In this document: piece after piece, positions 1 through 13,190 of the stretch
Position numbering within the stretch: the stretch's first letter is position 1
How the letters are laid out: the number at the start of each line of letters is the position of its first letter
Source: Gammaproteobacteria bacterium
GTDB taxonomy: Bacteria; Pseudomonadota; Gammaproteobacteria; Pseudomonadales; Azotimanducaceae
NCBI GenBank assembly: GCA_009846005.1
Contig: VXYL01000072.1
Coordinates: 1-64,000, forward strand
Direction of reading: 5' to 3'
DNA length: 64,000 bases
Notes under the pieces: model-generated
What the model saw: the letters and a program-made list of their open reading frames with translations, nothing else
What the model was told of the DNA's origin: nothing
The model's database searches: none
Made by a program: the position numbers and the translations under genes

Positions 1-2
1 CA

Positions 3-3000
3 AAATTCTCGCAACTCTATAGGTACTACAAGGTCTGGGGGACGAAGTCGGACGATATCAGCAAGGTAGCGGACGGCTGGAGCATGAACAACTATCGGCA
101 TACCGGGATCCGGAATTCGGGGGTCTGGACGACGGCGGACGAGGTCCCGTTTGTCGATGTAAGCGGCTATGCCGTGGTGCCCTCCAGCGACGCGACCCTG
201 AGCGGTCTCGGACTCACCTGGGACGACGCCGGCACCGCAACCGACATCGTGCTCGACCCGCCATTCGACGTGGCGACGACCTCCTACACCGCGGCCGTGG
301 CCCATGGCGTGGACCGGATCACCATCGACGCGACCAAGAGCGACAGCGGCGCCCGGGTGGACTACTTCGACGGTGCCGACTCGGCGCTCACCGACGCGGA
401 CGGCAATGCGACTGGCTTCCAGGTCAATCTCAACATTGGCGCGAACACGATCAAGGCCAAGGTGGCGGCGAGCGACGGCGAGACCATCCGGACCTACGCG
501 GTGGTGGTGACCCGGGCGGCGGGCGACACGACCGCGCCGACAGCCGACAGCGCGACCGTGAATGGCGCGAGCCTCGTGATCGCCTTCGATGAAGCCCTCG
601 CCGCCGCCGCGAACCTCGCGATCGGCGCGTTCGCGGTGAAGAAGACCCCGTCTGGGGGCTCGGAGGCGACGGTGGCGCTCACCGGCTCTCCCACAATCAA
701 CGGCGCCGCAGTAACCCTCACGCTCGCGACGGCCGTGGTCTCTACCGACGCGGACGTCAAGGTGAGCTACGTCAGGCCCGCCACGGGCACGGACAACCGG
801 CTCAAGGACGCGAACGGCAATGAGGTCGCCGACTTCACGGACCTCGCGGTGACCAACGACACGGCGGCGACGCTCACCGCCTGGTTCCAGAACGCGCCGG
901 ATGCCCACGACGGGGCGAGCGTGTTCACGCTCGAGCTCGTGTTCTCGGAAGCGGTGTTCGACGGAAGCGAGTCGTTCGACAGGAACCAGGCGATCCAGGA
1001 TGCCCTCCAGGTGACTGGCGGGACCGTCGCGGGCAGACGCCGGGCCCACCCCAACGTGTACGACCAATGGATACTGAGGATCAGGCCCTCCGGCGACGGC
1101 GACGTGACGGTGCGCCTCCCGGCGACGACCGGCGGCTGCGGTTCCGTGGGGGCGATATGTACGCCGGACGGTCGTCCGCTGTTGATGCCTGCGTCGGCGA
1201 CGATCGAGGGGCCGACGGCAGACGTGCCCGACGCGCCGGCGGCACCGACGCTGACGGTCGGCGAGACGTGGCTGGAGGCATCGTGGTCGGCGCCGGCGGA
1301 CAACGGCGCGGCGATCAGCGGCTACGACGTGTACTACCGCGAGACGGGCGGCAGCTGGCAGGACGCGGACCACGTCGGCACGGGCACCACGAAGCGCATC
1401 GAGGGCCTCTCGGCCGACACGGCCTACCAGGTGCGGGTGCGGGCGTCGAACGCCGAGGGCGCGGGCGACTGGTCGCCGGCGGCGTCCGGACGTACGGACG
1501 CGGCGGCCGAAGCGCCGGACGCGCCGTCGGCGCCAACACTGACGGCCGGCGAAACGTGGATCGAGGCGTCCTGGGCGGCACCGGCGGACAACGGCGCGGC
1601 GATCACGGACTACGACGTGCACTACCGCGAGACGGGCGGCAACTGGCAAAACGCCTCTCACGCGGGCACGGCGACCACGAAACGCATCGAGAGCCTCACG
1701 GCCGACACGGCCTACCAGGTGCGGGTGCGGGCGTCGAACGCCGAGGGCACGGGCGACTGGTCGCCCTCCGCGACGAGGCGTACAGACGCGGCGGCCGAAG
1801 CGCCGGACGCGCCGTCGGCACCGACGCTGACGACCGGGACGACGTGGCTCGAGGCGTGGTGGACGGTGCCTGCCGATAACGGCGCGGCGATCACGGACTA
1901 CGACGTGCACTACCGCGAGACGGGCGGCAACTGGCAAAACGCCTCTCACGCGGGCACGGCGACCACGAAACGCATCGAGAGCCTCACGGCCGACACGGCC
2001 TACCAGGTGCGGGTGCGGGCGTCGAACGCCGAGGGCACGGGCGACTGGTCGCCAGCGGCGTCCGGCCGCACGGACGCGGCGGACGGTGCCGCCGAGGGCG
2101 ATGTGCGCCTGGTGGGTGGCAGCACGGAGCAGGAAGGCCGCGTGGAGATCTACCACAACAGTGAGTGGGGCACGGTGTGCGACGACCGCTTCGTCTCGGA
2201 GGACGCGGAGGTGGTGTGCCGGCAGCTCGGCTACACGGGCGGCGAGGTGCGCGCCCGGGCCGCGTTCGGTGCGGGCACGGGAACGATCTGGATGGACGAC
2301 GTGCGCTGCGCGGGCACGGAGTCGCGGCTGGCGGACTGCCCGTTCGCGGGCTGGGGCCTGCACAACTGCCGGCACTCGGAGGACGTCGGCGTATCGTGCG
2401 GGGCGGCGTCGAGCAACTCGCTCAACCGGGCGACTGTGTCGGGGTCGGTGCTGACGCTGCGCTTTGACCGGGGGCTCAACGGCGGCTCGGTGCCGTCGCC
2501 GGGCGACTTCGTGGTCGCGGTGGGTTCGTCGCCCGCCAGCGCGGCGGCCCCCGTCGAATCGGTCGCCGTGGTCGACGGCGCGGCGGTGTTGACGCTGTCG
2601 CGGGTGTTCGACTCATCGGAGAAGGTATCAGTCAGCTACCTGCCGGCGCCGATGCACCCGCTGCAGGATGGATCGTTCAACCCGGCACCGGAACTGACCG
2701 ACCGGGCGGTCGAGCACGCGCGGACGGAGGTCGCAGCGGTCGGCTCCGAAACGCTCGACCCCGTGATTCTGCCGACTGCGTCGGCGGCGCCAGAGGATGT
2801 GCCGGCCGAGTTTCTGCTGGCGCACGGATCGTGGGGCGCGGGCAAGGTCGAGGTACTTGATCTGTCGTCGCACAACCTGGTCGACTTGTCCGCGCTCGCG
2901 GGACTGAACGACATTGAAGTGCTGGACCTCGGCGGCAACGGCGTCGACGATCTCTGGCCGCTGGCGGCGATGACCGGCCTCGAGGTGCTCGACCTTCGCG

Positions 3001-3494
3001 CCAACGCCGTGGGGGACCTCTCGCCGCTGGCCAGTCTCACGCACCTGCGCGTGCTCGATCTGTCGGGCAACGCGGTTTCGGACATCTCGCCGCTTACCGG
3101 GCTGACGGCCCTGCGCCGCCTCGACCTGTCGGGCAACCGCGTGACCGATCTCCGGCCGCTGTCGGAACTGCGCCGCCTTGAGGTGCTGCTGCTCGACAGC
3201 AACCGGGTCGCGGACCTGGTGCCGCTGTGGGGCCTGTCGCACCTCGCCCACCTCGGCCTGGGAGACAACCGGGTGGCGGACGCCGCGCCGCTCCGGGAGG
3301 CGCGGTCGCTGCGGCGGCTGAACCTCGCGGGGAACGCCTTGCGGGACGTCTCGATGATCGGCGACCTGCCGAAGCTCGTGTGGTTGCGCATCCCCGGCAG
3401 CCCGATCGCCGACCCGGTCTCGCTCGGCCGGCTGACGGCACTGCGCTGGCTGATGCTCGACGCCGGGGCGACCACAGGGCGGTCGGACGGGTGA
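3..3494 (+). CDS. Giant modular surface protein, 5' end missing (FN3-SRCR-LRR), paralogue 1
   Basis: The reading frame is open from the window edge, so the N terminus and signal peptide lie outside; 1163 residues are visible. Modules in order: tail of a choice-of-anchor-like domain (about 1-60), cadherin-like beta-sandwich (63-173), SwmB-like domain (180-286), an Ig-like unit containing [13 protein letters not shown] (290-405), three fibronectin III domains (409-696), an SRCR domain with six cysteines (700-800; motifs [21 protein letters not shown]), a second SwmB-like domain (803-905) and about ten 22-residue leucine-rich repeats (948-1156). Such modules bind proteins or glycans, so an exported adhesin is the inference. 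It is the first of three tandem paralogues, and its TGA overlaps the next gene's GTG. No membrane anchor or secretion-system sorting tail is seen at the C terminus. Confidence 0.85.
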   Translation, partial: KFSQLYRYYKVWGTKSDDISKVADGWSMNNYRHTGIRNSGVWTTADEVPFVDVSGYAVVPSSDATLSGLGLTWDDAGTATDIVLDPPFDVATTSYTAAVAHGVDRITIDATKSDSGARVDYFDGADSALTDADGNATGFQVNLNIGANTIKAKVAASDGETIRTYAVVVTRAAGDTTAPTADSATVNGASLVIAFDEALAAAANLAIGAFAVKKTPSGGSEATVALTGSPTINGAAVTLTLATAVVSTDADVKVSYVRPATGTDNRLKDANGNEVADFTDLAVTNDTAATLTAWFQNAPDAHDGASVFTLELVFSEAVFDGSESFDRNQAIQDALQVTGGTVAGRRRAHPNVYDQWILRIRPSGDGDVTVRLPATTGGCGSVGAICTPDGRPLLMPASATIEGPTADVPDAPAAPTLTVGETWLEASWSAPADNGAAISGYDVYYRETGGSWQDADHVGTGTTKRIEGLSADTAYQVRVRASNAEGAGDWSPAASGRTDAAAEAPDAPSAPTLTAGETWIEASWAAPADNGAAITDYDVHYRETGGNWQNASHAGTATTKRIESLTADTAYQVRVRASNAEGTGDWSPSATRRTDAAAEAPDAPSAPTLTTGTTWLEAWWTVPADNGAAITDYDVHYRETGGNWQNASHAGTATTKRIESLTADTAYQVRVRASNAEGTGDWSPAASGRTDAADGAAEGDVRLVGGSTEQEGRVEIYHNSEWGTVCDDRFVSEDAEVVCRQLGYTGGEVRARAAFGAGTGTIWMDDVRCAGTESRLADCPFAGWGLHNCRHSEDVGVSCGAASSNSLNRATVSGSVLTLRFDRGLNGGSVPSPGDFVVAVGSSPASAAAPVESVAVVDGAAVLTLSRVFDSSEKVSVSYLPAPMHPLQDGSFNPAPELTDRAVEHARTEVAAVGSETLDPVILPTASAAPEDVPAEFLLAHGSWGAGKVEVLDLSSHNLVDLSALAGLNDIEVLDLGGNGVDDLWPLAAMTGLEVLDLRANAVGDLSPLASLTHLRVLDLSGNAVSDISPLTGLTALRRLDLSGNRVTDLRPLSELRRLEVLLLDSNRVADLVPLWGLSHLAHLGLGDNRVADAAPLREARSLRRLNLAGNALRDVSMIGDLPKLVWLRIPGSPIADPVSLGRLTALRWLMLDAGATTGRSDG
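1227..2090 (+). repeat. Three 288-bp tandem repeats encoding fibronectin III domains
   Basis: Three consecutive 288-bp units begin at 1227, 1515 and 1803, each encoding a 96-residue fibronectin III domain (PDAPxAPTL start, [12 protein letters not shown] core). Units two and three are nearly identical at DNA level over most of their length, indicating recent duplication or gene conversion. The two downstream paralogues have only one such domain. Confidence 0.9.
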
Positions 3495-6400
3495 AGCGTA
3501 GCCAGGACGCCCGGATCTTTTTCCGGCGACGGGTCCAGCCTTTTCCGCGGGCCGCTCTGGCTTTGTCGCTCGGCGTTGTCTTGTTTGGCACGGCCCATGC
3601 CGAGGTGCTGGTCGGCAATCTGAGTGAGAGCGCCGATGCCAGTCTGACCGTCGGCTCGACGGGCGGCAGCAAGTTCGTGCAGGCGATTCGATTCCAGACC
3701 GGCAGCAACGAGCGTGGCTACAACCTCACGTCGGTCAAGGCCGTTCTCTCCGACGCCGCGGCTTCGGACGGCGTCCGGGTCAGGATCTTCAACGCCAGAA
3801 GCAACGGAAATCCGTTCTACAGCCTGTACACGCTGACCAACCCTGCCATCTCCGACGGGACGGCGACGTTCACGCCGCCGGCGAGCGCCACGCTCGAGAA
3901 CGGCACCCGGTACTTCGTGATGTTCGACTCAACGGCCTCGGGAGACGGAAACGACTATGAAGTTTCGGGCACGGAGTCGGAGTCCCTCACCAGCGCGGCG
4001 TCCGGCTGGAGCCTGAACACGGATCGGCATGCCGCCGGGAACGCGGAGTCGCTGTCTTGGACCACCCATAGCGCGGTTCCGCTCATCGAGATCAACGGCG
4101 CGGCCGTTACCCAATCCACCGACGCGACCTTGAGCGCCCTGTCGATCGATGACGGGATCAAGCGATTTACGACAAACCTATCTCCGACTTTCAGTCCGTC
4201 GATGACGTCCTACACCTCAACCGCAGCCTCGTTGGTTGATCAGATCACCATCGAAGGCACTGCGAGCAATGCTGACGGCGCCACCGTAGCCTACCTCGAT
4301 GGTAGCGATCAGCTGCTGTCCGACGCCGATGCCGAAAAGGAGGGGTTCCAGGTCGATCTCGCGATCGGCGACAACAGAATCCAGGTGAAGGTAACGGCTG
4401 CGGACGGAACCACCACCAGGACCTACACGTTGGCGATCACGCGGGCGGAACTGCTGGGTTCTCCCCATGCGCTCATCGGCAATCTGGATGAACCCCTCAG
4501 TCAAGGCCGATTCATCGGCACGAAAGACAGGTTCACCTTCGCGCAGGGTTTTGAAACGGGTGACCATGAGGCGGGTTACGCGCTGACGTCAGTGAAGATC
4601 ATCGTTACGCAGACTCAGTCCGGTGCCCGGTTGAGAGTCAGAATCTTCGACAGCACAGCGGGAGGCCTTCCGCGAGAGAGCATCCATTCCCTGGGCCGGG
4701 CGCCGAATGGGATCGGTGTCAGGACATTCGAAGCGCCTTCGAGCGCCACGCTTGAGGCAAGCACGAGGTATTTCGTGGTGATTGATTCGGATGCTTCGGA
4801 CACTAGCAAGGGCTGCAAAATCTCAGTGACGTCGTCGGATTTTCTCAACAGCGTCGCGCCAGGGTGGAGCATGGACGCGGATCGACTTGTGCATACCTCG
4901 GACAGGGACTGGTACACAGATCACCGCGTGCCCTTGCTTGAGATCAACGGCGACGCCGTGGTTCCCTCCAGCGACGCCACCCTGAGCGGTCTGAGCCTGA
5001 CCTGGGACGACGGCGGCACCGAAACCGCCATCGAACTCGACCCGGCATTCAGCGCGACGACGACCGACTACACCGCGAGCGTGGCCAGTGGCGTGGCCCG
5101 GATCGCGGTCGCCGCGACCAAGAGCGACGACGACGCCACGATGTCATACGTCGACGGCACCGACTCGGCGCTGACCGACGCGGACGGCAATGCGGCTGGC
5201 TTCCAGGTCAACTTGGACCTCGGCGTCAACACGATCAAGGTGAAGGTGACGGCGGCGGACGGCCTGACCGTCGGAGCCTACACCGTGACCGTCGGCCGCG
5301 GCGCCGTCGCGCCGCTCTTGTCCACGACCATGACCGTGGGTGGGGACGCCACCGGCCTGGGCTTCTCGAGCCTGCTCAACCCCGACGTGGGTGCCCTGGA
5401 GGACGACACGTTCGAGCACGCCGGCCTTACGCGGCGCGTGCAGATCGTCGCTGCCTCTTCAGGCGGCGTGACGTTTCGCACCCGCAACGGCGGGGACACG
5501 TTCGGCGGCCTCGTGTTGGAGTGGGCGGGCGAGGTCCTGCCGCTCGACGACGCCACTCGTAGTTCCAACACCTTCACGTGGGACCAGACGTGGCTCGACG
5601 CCAACGCATCCGCGCTGGACGCCGCCAACTACGAGACGACATTGCCCACCGGCGACACGACGCCGGTGTGCCTGCGCGACGAACGACAGTCCTGTTCATC
5701 GGCGTTCGTCGGGACGCTGGTGTCGAACCACGAGCCCGAGTTCGACGACGGAGCCAGTGCGGCGCGCTCGGTGGCGGAGAACGCCACGGCGGGAACGGCG
5801 GTCGGTGCGCCGGTGTCGGCGACGGATGACGACGGCGACACGCTGACCTACGACCTCGCCGGCACGGATGCCGCGGACTTTTCCATCGACGGGACGACGG
5901 GGCAGCTGCGGACGGCTGCGGCGCTGGACCACGAGGCGGGCGCGAGCCGCTCGGTGACGGTGAGCGTGTCGGACGGCAACGGCGGCAACGCGACGATCCC
6001 GGTGACGGTCGCGGTGGCGGACGTCGACGAACCGCCGCACGCGCCAACAGCCCCGACGGTGACGGGGACGTCCAGTTCTTCGGTGTCGGTGTCCTGGAGC
6101 GCGCCGACGAACGCCGGGCGGCCCCCGCTGACCGGCTACGACGTCCGGTACCGGGCCGGCGCGAACGGCGTCTTCGCGGACTGGACGCACGCGGGAACGG
6201 CGACCTCGGCGACGATTACGGGGCTGTCGGCCGACACGGCGTACCAGGTACAGGTGCTGGCCAGGAACGCGGAAGGCGCCAGCGGGTGGTCGGCGACGGG
6301 CGCGGGGCGCACGAATGTGGCGGACGAGGTGCCGCTCACGGGCTCGTTCGAGAACGTCCCCGACGAGCACGATGGGTCGAGTGTGTTCAGGCTCGAGCTC

Positions 6401-8110
6401 GCGTTCTCCGAGGCGGTGTTCGACGGCAGCGAGTCGTTCGACAAGAACCGGGCGATCCGGGACGCCCTCCAGGTGAGCGGCGGCACGGTTAGGGGCGGAC
6501 GCAGGTCAGACCCCGGCGCCTACGACCGATGGATACTGAGGATCGGGCCTTCCGGCGACGGCGACGTGACGGTGAGACTACCGGCGACGACCGGCGGCTG
6601 CGAAAGCGCGACCGCGATCTGCACGCCGGACGGCCGACCGTTGTCGATCCCGATTTCGGCGACGATCGAGGGACCGTCGTCGGAGACGGCGGACGGTGGC
6701 GCCGAGGGTGACGTGCGCCTCGTGGGCGGCGCAACGCTGCAGGAAGGCACGGTGGAGGTTCACCACGAGGGTGCCTGGGGCACGGTGTGCGACGACCGGT
6801 TCACCTCGGATGACGCGTCGGTGGTGTGCCGGCAGCTCGGCTACACCGGCGGCGAGGCGCACCGGCGGGCGGCGTTCGGCGAGGGGACGAAGACGATCTG
6901 GATGGACGACGTGCAGTGCGCGGGCAGCGAAACGCGCCTGGCGGACTGTTCGTTCCCGGGCTGGGGCGTGCACAACTGCCGCCACTCGGAGGACGTCGGG
7001 GTGTCGTGCGGGTCGGCGTCGGGCATGTCGCTCGCCAACGCGACGGTGTCCGGGGCGCTGCTGACGCTACGCTACGACCGGGTACTGGACGGCGGCTCCG
7101 TGCCGTCGCCGGGCGACTTCGTGATCGCGGCCGGTCCGTCGGGGGACGTCGTCGTGCCAGTCGAGTCGGTCGGGGTTGTCGGCCGGGAGACCGTGCTGAC
7201 GCTGTCGCGACCGGTCGAGGGGTCGGAGGACGTGTCCGTCAGCTACCTGCCCGCGGCGATGCACCCGTTGCAGGACGCCTCGTACAACCCGGTCCCTTCG
7301 CTGACCGACAGGCCGGTCCGGCATGCCCGGCTGGCGGACCGGGAAACCATGCCGCCCACCCCGCCGGGGACCGGATCGCGGAGCGCCGGGAAGGTCGAGG
7401 TTCTCGACCTCTCGGCGAGCGGTCTGGCCGACGTGTCCTCGCTGGGGGGACTGGGAGATGTAGAAGTGCTCGACCTCGGCGGCAACCGCGTCGACGATCT
7501 CTGGCCGCTGGCGGCGATGGCGGGCCTCGAGGTCCTCGACCTGCGCGACAACGCCGTGGGCGACGTTTCGCCGCTGGCCGGTCTCCCGCACTTGCGCCTG
7601 CTCGACCTGTCGGGCAACGCGGTCTCGGACCTCTCGCCCCTTGCCGGGCTGACGGCCCTGCGCCGCCTCGACCTGTCGGGAAATGGCGTGACCGACCTCC
7701 GGCCGCTATCGGAACTGCGCCGCCTTGAGGTGCTGCTGCTCGACCGCAACCAGGTCGCGAACCTGGTGCCGCTGTGGGGCCTGCCGCGCCTCGCCCACCT
7801 CGGCCTAGAAGGCAACCTCGTGGCGGACGCGGCCCTGCTGCGAGACGTGCGGTCGCTCCGCCGGCTGGACCTCGCCGGGAACCGGTTGCGGGACGTCTCG
7901 GCGCTCGGCGACCTGCCGAAGCTCGCGTGGCTGCGTCTCTCGGGGAATCCGATCTCGGACTTCTCCCCGCTCGGGCGACTGACGGGCGTGCGCTGGCTGA
8001 TGCTCGACGCCGTGTCATCCCGCGCGGATGCGGCGCCCTTGCCCGACGGCAACCGGGGGCCGCTGCTGCTCGGCGAGACGACGGGCGGCAAGGCGTCCGG
8101 CGGGCGGTAG
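3491..8110 (+). CDS. Giant modular surface protein (anchor-cadherin-FN3-SRCR-LRR), paralogue 2
   Basis: 1539 residues. The GTG start at 3491 overlaps the previous TGA (GTGA) and gives a signal peptide: basic start, hydrophobic [12 protein letters not shown], cleavage near AHA/EVL. Modules: choice-of-anchor R-like domain (38-205), cadherin-like beta-sandwich (206-320), second anchor-like domain (320-490), second cadherin-like sandwich (494-603), a beta-rich domain starting TTMTVGG (606-733), a true cadherin repeat (744-846), fibronectin III (848-943), Ig-like unit (947-1060), six-cysteine SRCR (1074-1174), SwmB-like (1177-1277) and LRRs (1297-1513). Probably exported and adhesive; ligand unknown. 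An upstream in-frame start would add arginine-rich sequence lying inside paralogue 1 and is rejected. The end of this gene is 12 nt before paralogue 3, in the same frame. Confidence 0.88.
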   Translation: MKRSQDARIFFRRRVQPFPRAALALSLGVVLFGTAHAEVLVGNLSESADASLTVGSTGGSKFVQAIRFQTGSNERGYNLTSVKAVLSDAAASDGVRVRIFNARSNGNPFYSLYTLTNPAISDGTATFTPPASATLENGTRYFVMFDSTASGDGNDYEVSGTESESLTSAASGWSLNTDRHAAGNAESLSWTTHSAVPLIEINGAAVTQSTDATLSALSIDDGIKRFTTNLSPTFSPSMTSYTSTAASLVDQITIEGTASNADGATVAYLDGSDQLLSDADAEKEGFQVDLAIGDNRIQVKVTAADGTTTRTYTLAITRAELLGSPHALIGNLDEPLSQGRFIGTKDRFTFAQGFETGDHEAGYALTSVKIIVTQTQSGARLRVRIFDSTAGGLPRESIHSLGRAPNGIGVRTFEAPSSATLEASTRYFVVIDSDASDTSKGCKISVTSSDFLNSVAPGWSMDADRLVHTSDRDWYTDHRVPLLEINGDAVVPSSDATLSGLSLTWDDGGTETAIELDPAFSATTTDYTASVASGVARIAVAATKSDDDATMSYVDGTDSALTDADGNAAGFQVNLDLGVNTIKVKVTAADGLTVGAYTVTVGRGAVAPLLSTTMTVGGDATGLGFSSLLNPDVGALEDDTFEHAGLTRRVQIVAASSGGVTFRTRNGGDTFGGLVLEWAGEVLPLDDATRSSNTFTWDQTWLDANASALDAANYETTLPTGDTTPVCLRDERQSCSSAFVGTLVSNHEPEFDDGASAARSVAENATAGTAVGAPVSATDDDGDTLTYDLAGTDAADFSIDGTTGQLRTAAALDHEAGASRSVTVSVSDGNGGNATIPVTVAVADVDEPPHAPTAPTVTGTSSSSVSVSWSAPTNAGRPPLTGYDVRYRAGANGVFADWTHAGTATSATITGLSADTAYQVQVLARNAEGASGWSATGAGRTNVADEVPLTGSFENVPDEHDGSSVFRLELAFSEAVFDGSESFDKNRAIRDALQVSGGTVRGGRRSDPGAYDRWILRIGPSGDGDVTVRLPATTGGCESATAICTPDGRPLSIPISATIEGPSSETADGGAEGDVRLVGGATLQEGTVEVHHEGAWGTVCDDRFTSDDASVVCRQLGYTGGEAHRRAAFGEGTKTIWMDDVQCAGSETRLADCSFPGWGVHNCRHSEDVGVSCGSASGMSLANATVSGALLTLRYDRVLDGGSVPSPGDFVIAAGPSGDVVVPVESVGVVGRETVLTLSRPVEGSEDVSVSYLPAAMHPLQDASYNPVPSLTDRPVRHARLADRETMPPTPPGTGSRSAGKVEVLDLSASGLADVSSLGGLGDVEVLDLGGNRVDDLWPLAAMAGLEVLDLRDNAVGDVSPLAGLPHLRLLDLSGNAVSDLSPLAGLTALRRLDLSGNGVTDLRPLSELRRLEVLLLDRNQVANLVPLWGLPRLAHLGLEGNLVADAALLRDVRSLRRLDLAGNRLRDVSALGDLPKLAWLRLSGNPISDFSPLGRLTGVRWLMLDAVSSRADAAPLPDGNRGPLLLGETTGGKASGGR

Positions 8111-8122
8111 GGCGGAATCTTC

Positions 8123-11100
8123 TTGTTGCATCGGCGCTACCGCCGGTTGGGCACGCCAGGACTGCTTGCTGGCCTGGTGCTCATGGTGGCGGCAGCCCAG
8201 GCGAACGAGGTATCGGCACAGTCGGGTGACGGCGGCGACACCACGCCCAACATCGTCCTCTTCCTCTCCGACGACATGGGTTGGGGACAGCCCGGATTCA
8301 ATGGCGGCGACGAGGTGGCGACCCCGAGCATCGATCGAATCGCCGAAGAGGGCATCAGGCTCACCCAGTTCTACGTCGCGCCGGTATGCACCGCGACGCG
8401 GGGCGCGCTGCTCACCGGACGGTACTCCTGGAAGAACGGCACGGGGGACCGTTTCAACGGCAGGACGAGCATGGGCATGCGCGTCGACGAGCGCACCCTG
8501 GCGGAAGCCCTGCGCGACGCGGGCTATGCGACCTGGCTGGTCGGGAAGTGGCACCTCGGCCAATGGCAGCGGAAGCACCTGCCGCTCCAGCGCGGATTCG
8601 ACCACCACTACGGGCTCTACGGGGCGGAAATCGATTCCTTCTCGCACCATCGGGGCCGGAGCCGGGACTTGGCCTTGGACTGGCACCGCAACGGGCGTCC
8701 GGTGGTCGAGGCGGGGTATTCGACGGAGTTGTTGGCCGAGGAGGCGGTGCAGCTCATAGACCGTCACGATCCGACCCATCCGTTCTTCCTGTATCTGCCG
8801 TTCAACGCCGTCCACAACCCGAACGATGCGCCGCAGGAGTACATCGACCGCTACAGCCACCTCGACAACCCCAAGCAGCGCGCCCAGCTCGCCGTCATGG
8901 ATGTCGCGATCGGCCAGGTCATGGACGCCTTGGAGGCTAAGGGCGTACTCGACGACACGCTGGTGATGTTCCTGAACGACAACGGCGGCACGAGCACGGC
9001 GGGCTGGAACGCTCCGTACCGAGGCAAGAAGTCGGAGTACCACGAGGGCGGCATCCGGGTTCCGGCCGTGCTGCGCTGGCCCGGCAGGATCGCGGCGGGT
9101 TCGGAGAGCGCGGCGCTGCTGCATGCGGTGGACCTGTTTCCGACCTTCGCCGGGCTCGCGGGGGCGGACGCCGGTGCCGGGTTGGCGCTCGACGGCATGG
9201 ATGCCTGGGCGGCGATCGCCGACGGCGCGGCAAGCCCGCGCGACGTGGTGGTGCACTCGCTCGACGTGATCCGCGAGGGCGACTGGAAGCTCATCGAGGA
9301 GGGAATCGACTACTACGGCTGGACCACCGACGCGCCGGAGCTCTACGACATCGCTCTTGATCCGTACGAGGAGACCAACCTGGCCTCGAGCGAGACGGCC
9401 AAGGTGGCGGAACTGCGGGCGCGCCTCGCCAACCACGCGCAGTTCGCCCGGGACGCGGAGGCATCCGACGACATTCCAGACTACCCGCCTGTTGTCTATG
9501 GCGAGGAGGAGAACGCGGCATTCGCGGACAAGGTCGAGAGGACCGTGACCGAGCTCCGGGCCGGCAATCCGGCGCCGTCGCTGGTGCGCCTCGACGTCTC
9601 GGGCGCGAGCGTCACGCTGGTCCACGACGAAACGCTCGACGCCGGTTCGGTACCGCCTCCAAGTGCTTTCGCGGTGGTGTTGAAGCCAGGGTACCGATCG
9701 GCCGAAGTCGCGAGCGTGGCAGTAGGCGGCCGCGACGTGACACTGACGCTGTCCGAGACGCCGACCGGCGAGGTGTTGGGGCTGACGTACGAGGTTCCGG
9801 ACACGGGCGCGATCCGCGACGAGGACGAACTCGAGGCGGCCGGGCGGGTCTGGATTGCGGCCACGCTGCCGTCGACGGACGCATCGCTTGCGGTACTGAC
9901 CCTGACGGATCGCGATGGCAATGCCGTATCGTTCAACGAGAGTTTTGCGCCCGAGACGATGTCGTACACGGCGGGGGTCGGGAACGGTGTGACGGGATTG
10001 ACGTTGACCGCGACCGCCAGCGACGTAAACGCGACACTCGCCTATCTGGCCGCGGACGAGACTGCGCTGGCCGACGACGATGCAGCCACCGCGGCCCTGG
10101 ACACGACGCTGGCCGTGGGCGCGAACACGATCAAGGTGAAGGTGACGGCCGAGGACGGCATCGCTACGCGGACGTACAGCGTGACCGTGACGCGTGCGGC
10201 ACCTTGGGTCTGGACCACGACACTGACCGTTGGAAACTCCTCGGGCCGGGGATTCTCGAGCCTGCCCAACCCCGACGTGGGCGCGCTGGAGGACGATGCG
10301 TTCGAGTACGCCGGCTTCACGCGGCGCGTGCAGATCGTCGTTGCCTCTTCAGTCGGCGTGACGTTTCGGACCCGCAACGGCGGGCTCAGCTTCGGCGGCC
10401 TCGTGCTTCAGTGGGCGGGCGAGGTCCTGCCACTCGACGACGCCACCCGTAGTTCAAACACCTTCACCTGGAACCAGACGTGGCTGGACGCCAACGCTCC
10501 TTCCCTAAATGCCGCCGCCTACGAGACGAGGTTGCCGATCGGCGGATCGGAAACGGTGTGCCTGCGCGAGGGGTCCGCAGCTTGCCCGTCGACGCCGGCG
10601 TTCGAGGATGGCGCGAGCGCGTCGAGGGCGGTCGCCGAGAACGCCGTGACCGGTACGGCGGTGGGCACCGCCGTTGCGGCGACGGATGCCGTCGGCAACG
10701 GCCTGGCGTACTCGCTAGCGGGCGCGGACGCGGCCAAATTCGCGATCGACGCGTCGACCGGTCAGCTGACTACCGCCGTCATGCTCGACCACGAAGCGGG
10801 CCCGACCCGGTCTCTGACGGTGAGTGCCGCCGACGACAACGGTGGCGCTACCTCGATCCCGGTGACGGTCACGGTGACGGATGTCGGCGAGCCGCCGGTC
10901 GCCCCGCCGGCACCGTCGGTCTCGGGCGCCTCGAGCACGTCGCTGTCGGTGTCCTGGAGCGCGCCGGCGAATGCCGGGCGCCCGGCGGTGACCGACTACG
11001 ACCTTCGCTACGGGTCCGGGGACGGCGTGTATTCGGACTGGGCACACGAGGGCGCTGCGACGGCGGCGACCATCACGGGGTTGTCGGCGGACACGGCGTA

Positions 11101-13003
11101 CCAGGTGCAGGTGCTGGCCAGAAACGCGGACGGCGCGAGCGGGTGGTCGGCGACCGGCGAGGGCCGCACGAATGCGGCGCAAGCGACGCTCACCGCTTGG
11201 TTCGAGAACGTTCCCGAGGCGCATGACGGATCGAGCGTGTTCACGCTCGAGCTCGCGTTCTCCGAGGCGGTGTTCGACGGCAGCGAGTCGTTCGACAAGA
11301 ACCGGGCGATCCGCAACGCCCTGCAGGTGACCGGCGGCACGGTCAGGGGCGGACGCCGGGTGGACCCCGGTGCCTTCGACCGGTGGATACTGAGGATCGG
11401 TCCTTCCGGCGACGGCGACGTGACGGTGAGGCTCCCGGCGACCCCCGGTGGTTGCGATGCCGCAGGGGCGATCTGCACGCCGGACGGCCGTCCCCTGTCG
11501 ACGTCGGCGTCCGCGACGGTCGAGGGACCGTCGCCGGAGGCGTCGGGGCGTACGAATGCAGCGGGCGGGGTTGACGAAGGCGACGTGCGTCTCGTCGGCG
11601 GCAGCACGGCGGCGCAAGGCCGCGTGGAGATCCACCACGACGGCCAGTGGGGCACGGTTTGCGACGACCGGTTCGTCTCGGACGACGCGGCGGTGGTCTG
11701 CCGGCAGCTCGGCCTCGGGGGCGGCGAGGCGCATCGCAATGCGGCGTTCGGCGCGGGTTCGGGGACGATCTGGATGGACGACGTGGGATGCACCGGTAAC
11801 GAGTCGCGGCTGGCGGACTGTTTGTTCGGGGGCTGGGGCGTGCACAATTGTGGCCATTCGGAGGACGTGGGCGTCTCGTGCGGGACGGCGTCCGGCATGT
11901 CGATCGCGAGTGCGACGGTGTCCGGTGCCGTGCTCACGCTGCGCTACGACCGGGAACTGGACCGCGGCTCGGTGCCGTCGCCGGGCGACTTCGTGGTCGC
12001 GGCGGGACCGGCGGCCGGCGCGGTGGCGATTCCCGTTGAGTCGGTCGCCGTGGAAGGTGGCCAGGTCGTGCTGGCCCTTTGGCGGCCGGTCGAGGGTTCG
12101 GAGAACGTGTCAGTCAGCTACCTGTCTGGGGCGATGCGCCCGCTACAGGACGGGTCGTACAACCCGGCGCCGGCGCTGACCGGCCGGTCGGTCCGGCATG
12201 CGCGACCTGTGGACCTGGACGACGTTGCAGGAGAGGACATCGTGCGCCTCGCCCCGCCGTCGGAGACCGGATCGTGGAGTGCGGCGAAGGTCGAGGTTCT
12301 CGACCTCGGGGCGAAGGGAATGTCCCACGTGTCGTGGCTGGCGCGACTGGCGGACCTGGAAATGCTTGACCTCGCTGGCAACCACGTCGACGATCTCTGG
12401 CCGCTGGCGGCGATGGCGGGCCTCGAGGTGCTCGATCTGCGCGACAACGCCGTGGGCGACGTTTCGGCGCTGGCGAATTTGCAGCACCTGCGGGTGCTCG
12501 ACCTGTCGGGCAACGTGGTCTCCGACGTGTCGCCCCTTGCCGGGATGACGGCGTTGCGCCGCCTGGACCTGTCGGGCAACCAGGTGGCCGACCTGCGGCC
12601 GCTATCGGAACTGCGTCGTCTCGAGGTGCTGCTGCTCGACGGCAACCGGGTCTCGGACCTGGTGCCGCTGTGGGGCTTGGCGAATCTGGCCCACCTCGGT
12701 CTCTGGAACAACCGGGTGGCGGATGCGGCTGTGCTTCGGGACGTGCGGTCGCTGCGGCGGCTGGACGTTGCGGGCAACCGGCTGCGGGACGCCTCGGTGC
12801 TCGGCGACCTACCGCAGCTCGTGTGGCTTCGTGTTTCCGGCAATCCCGTCCCGGACTTCTCGCTGCTTGCACGGCTGACGGCCCTGCGCTGGCTCGTGCT
12901 CGACGCCGGTGCCTCGCACAAGAACGCAGTGCGCCGGCGCGGCGACGGGGCACCGCTGGTGCTGATCGAGAACGGCGGCCGAGAGGATTCCGGCGGATCG
13001 TAA
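8123..13003 (+). CDS. Exported sulfatase fused to cadherin-FN3-SRCR-LRR modules, paralogue 3
   Basis: 1626 residues from a TTG start 12 nt after paralogue 2; signal peptide about 1-33. Residues 42-460 form an alkaline-phosphatase-superfamily sulfatase: metal ligands in SDDMG (D50, D51), formylglycine motif [12 protein letters not shown] (C89), GKWHLG (K142, H144) and LNDNGG (D286). It therefore looks catalytically complete, given a formylglycine-generating enzyme elsewhere. After it come SwmB-like (483-580), cadherin-like (588-693), TTLTVG beta domain (695-820), cadherin repeat (825-928), fibronectin III (930-1020), Ig-like (1024-1140), six-cysteine SRCR (1154-1254), SwmB-like (1256-1360) and LRRs (1386-1600). 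The tail matches paralogues 1 and 2. Inference: an exported enzyme desulfating host or algal glycans, tethered by its adhesive tail. Confidence 0.9.
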   Translation: MLHRRYRRLGTPGLLAGLVLMVAAAQANEVSAQSGDGGDTTPNIVLFLSDDMGWGQPGFNGGDEVATPSIDRIAEEGIRLTQFYVAPVCTATRGALLTGRYSWKNGTGDRFNGRTSMGMRVDERTLAEALRDAGYATWLVGKWHLGQWQRKHLPLQRGFDHHYGLYGAEIDSFSHHRGRSRDLALDWHRNGRPVVEAGYSTELLAEEAVQLIDRHDPTHPFFLYLPFNAVHNPNDAPQEYIDRYSHLDNPKQRAQLAVMDVAIGQVMDALEAKGVLDDTLVMFLNDNGGTSTAGWNAPYRGKKSEYHEGGIRVPAVLRWPGRIAAGSESAALLHAVDLFPTFAGLAGADAGAGLALDGMDAWAAIADGAASPRDVVVHSLDVIREGDWKLIEEGIDYYGWTTDAPELYDIALDPYEETNLASSETAKVAELRARLANHAQFARDAEASDDIPDYPPVVYGEEENAAFADKVERTVTELRAGNPAPSLVRLDVSGASVTLVHDETLDAGSVPPPSAFAVVLKPGYRSAEVASVAVGGRDVTLTLSETPTGEVLGLTYEVPDTGAIRDEDELEAAGRVWIAATLPSTDASLAVLTLTDRDGNAVSFNESFAPETMSYTAGVGNGVTGLTLTATASDVNATLAYLAADETALADDDAATAALDTTLAVGANTIKVKVTAEDGIATRTYSVTVTRAAPWVWTTTLTVGNSSGRGFSSLPNPDVGALEDDAFEYAGFTRRVQIVVASSVGVTFRTRNGGLSFGGLVLQWAGEVLPLDDATRSSNTFTWNQTWLDANAPSLNAAAYETRLPIGGSETVCLREGSAACPSTPAFEDGASASRAVAENAVTGTAVGTAVAATDAVGNGLAYSLAGADAAKFAIDASTGQLTTAVMLDHEAGPTRSLTVSAADDNGGATSIPVTVTVTDVGEPPVAPPAPSVSGASSTSLSVSWSAPANAGRPAVTDYDLRYGSGDGVYSDWAHEGAATAATITGLSADTAYQVQVLARNADGASGWSATGEGRTNAAQATLTAWFENVPEAHDGSSVFTLELAFSEAVFDGSESFDKNRAIRNALQVTGGTVRGGRRVDPGAFDRWILRIGPSGDGDVTVRLPATPGGCDAAGAICTPDGRPLSTSASATVEGPSPEASGRTNAAGGVDEGDVRLVGGSTAAQGRVEIHHDGQWGTVCDDRFVSDDAAVVCRQLGLGGGEAHRNAAFGAGSGTIWMDDVGCTGNESRLADCLFGGWGVHNCGHSEDVGVSCGTASGMSIASATVSGAVLTLRYDRELDRGSVPSPGDFVVAAGPAAGAVAIPVESVAVEGGQVVLALWRPVEGSENVSVSYLSGAMRPLQDGSYNPAPALTGRSVRHARPVDLDDVAGEDIVRLAPPSETGSWSAAKVEVLDLGAKGMSHVSWLARLADLEMLDLAGNHVDDLWPLAAMAGLEVLDLRDNAVGDVSALANLQHLRVLDLSGNVVSDVSPLAGMTALRRLDLSGNQVADLRPLSELRRLEVLLLDGNRVSDLVPLWGLANLAHLGLWNNRVADAAVLRDVRSLRRLDVAGNRLRDASVLGDLPQLVWLRVSGNPVPDFSLLARLTALRWLVLDAGASHKNAVRRRGDGAPLVLIENGGREDSGGS

Positions 13004-13190
13004 GGCGCGGCGTCAACGTCGTGAATGGGCGGTGAGCCGGCCGGTCGTGGGCGTCACGATCTCGGCGCTTGACCCTTGGGTATGATGGGCTGCCGCTCGC
13101 CGATGCCAACGCAACGGAACGGAGCGTCCGGAGGGTCATGTGACTCACCGCCGAAGGGGCCGAAGTGCTGGAGAGGCGCGTCGAGCTTGA

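Noticed and set aside
1227..2090. CRISPR-like direct repeats
   Set aside because: The repeats are 288 bp, in frame, without spacers, and encode fibronectin III domains.
8015..9625. Long antisense ORF (over 500 codons) opposite the sulfatase region
   Set aside because: High GC yields long antisense frames; its composition is arginine-rich and no family motif is visible, while the plus strand has clear sulfatase motifs.
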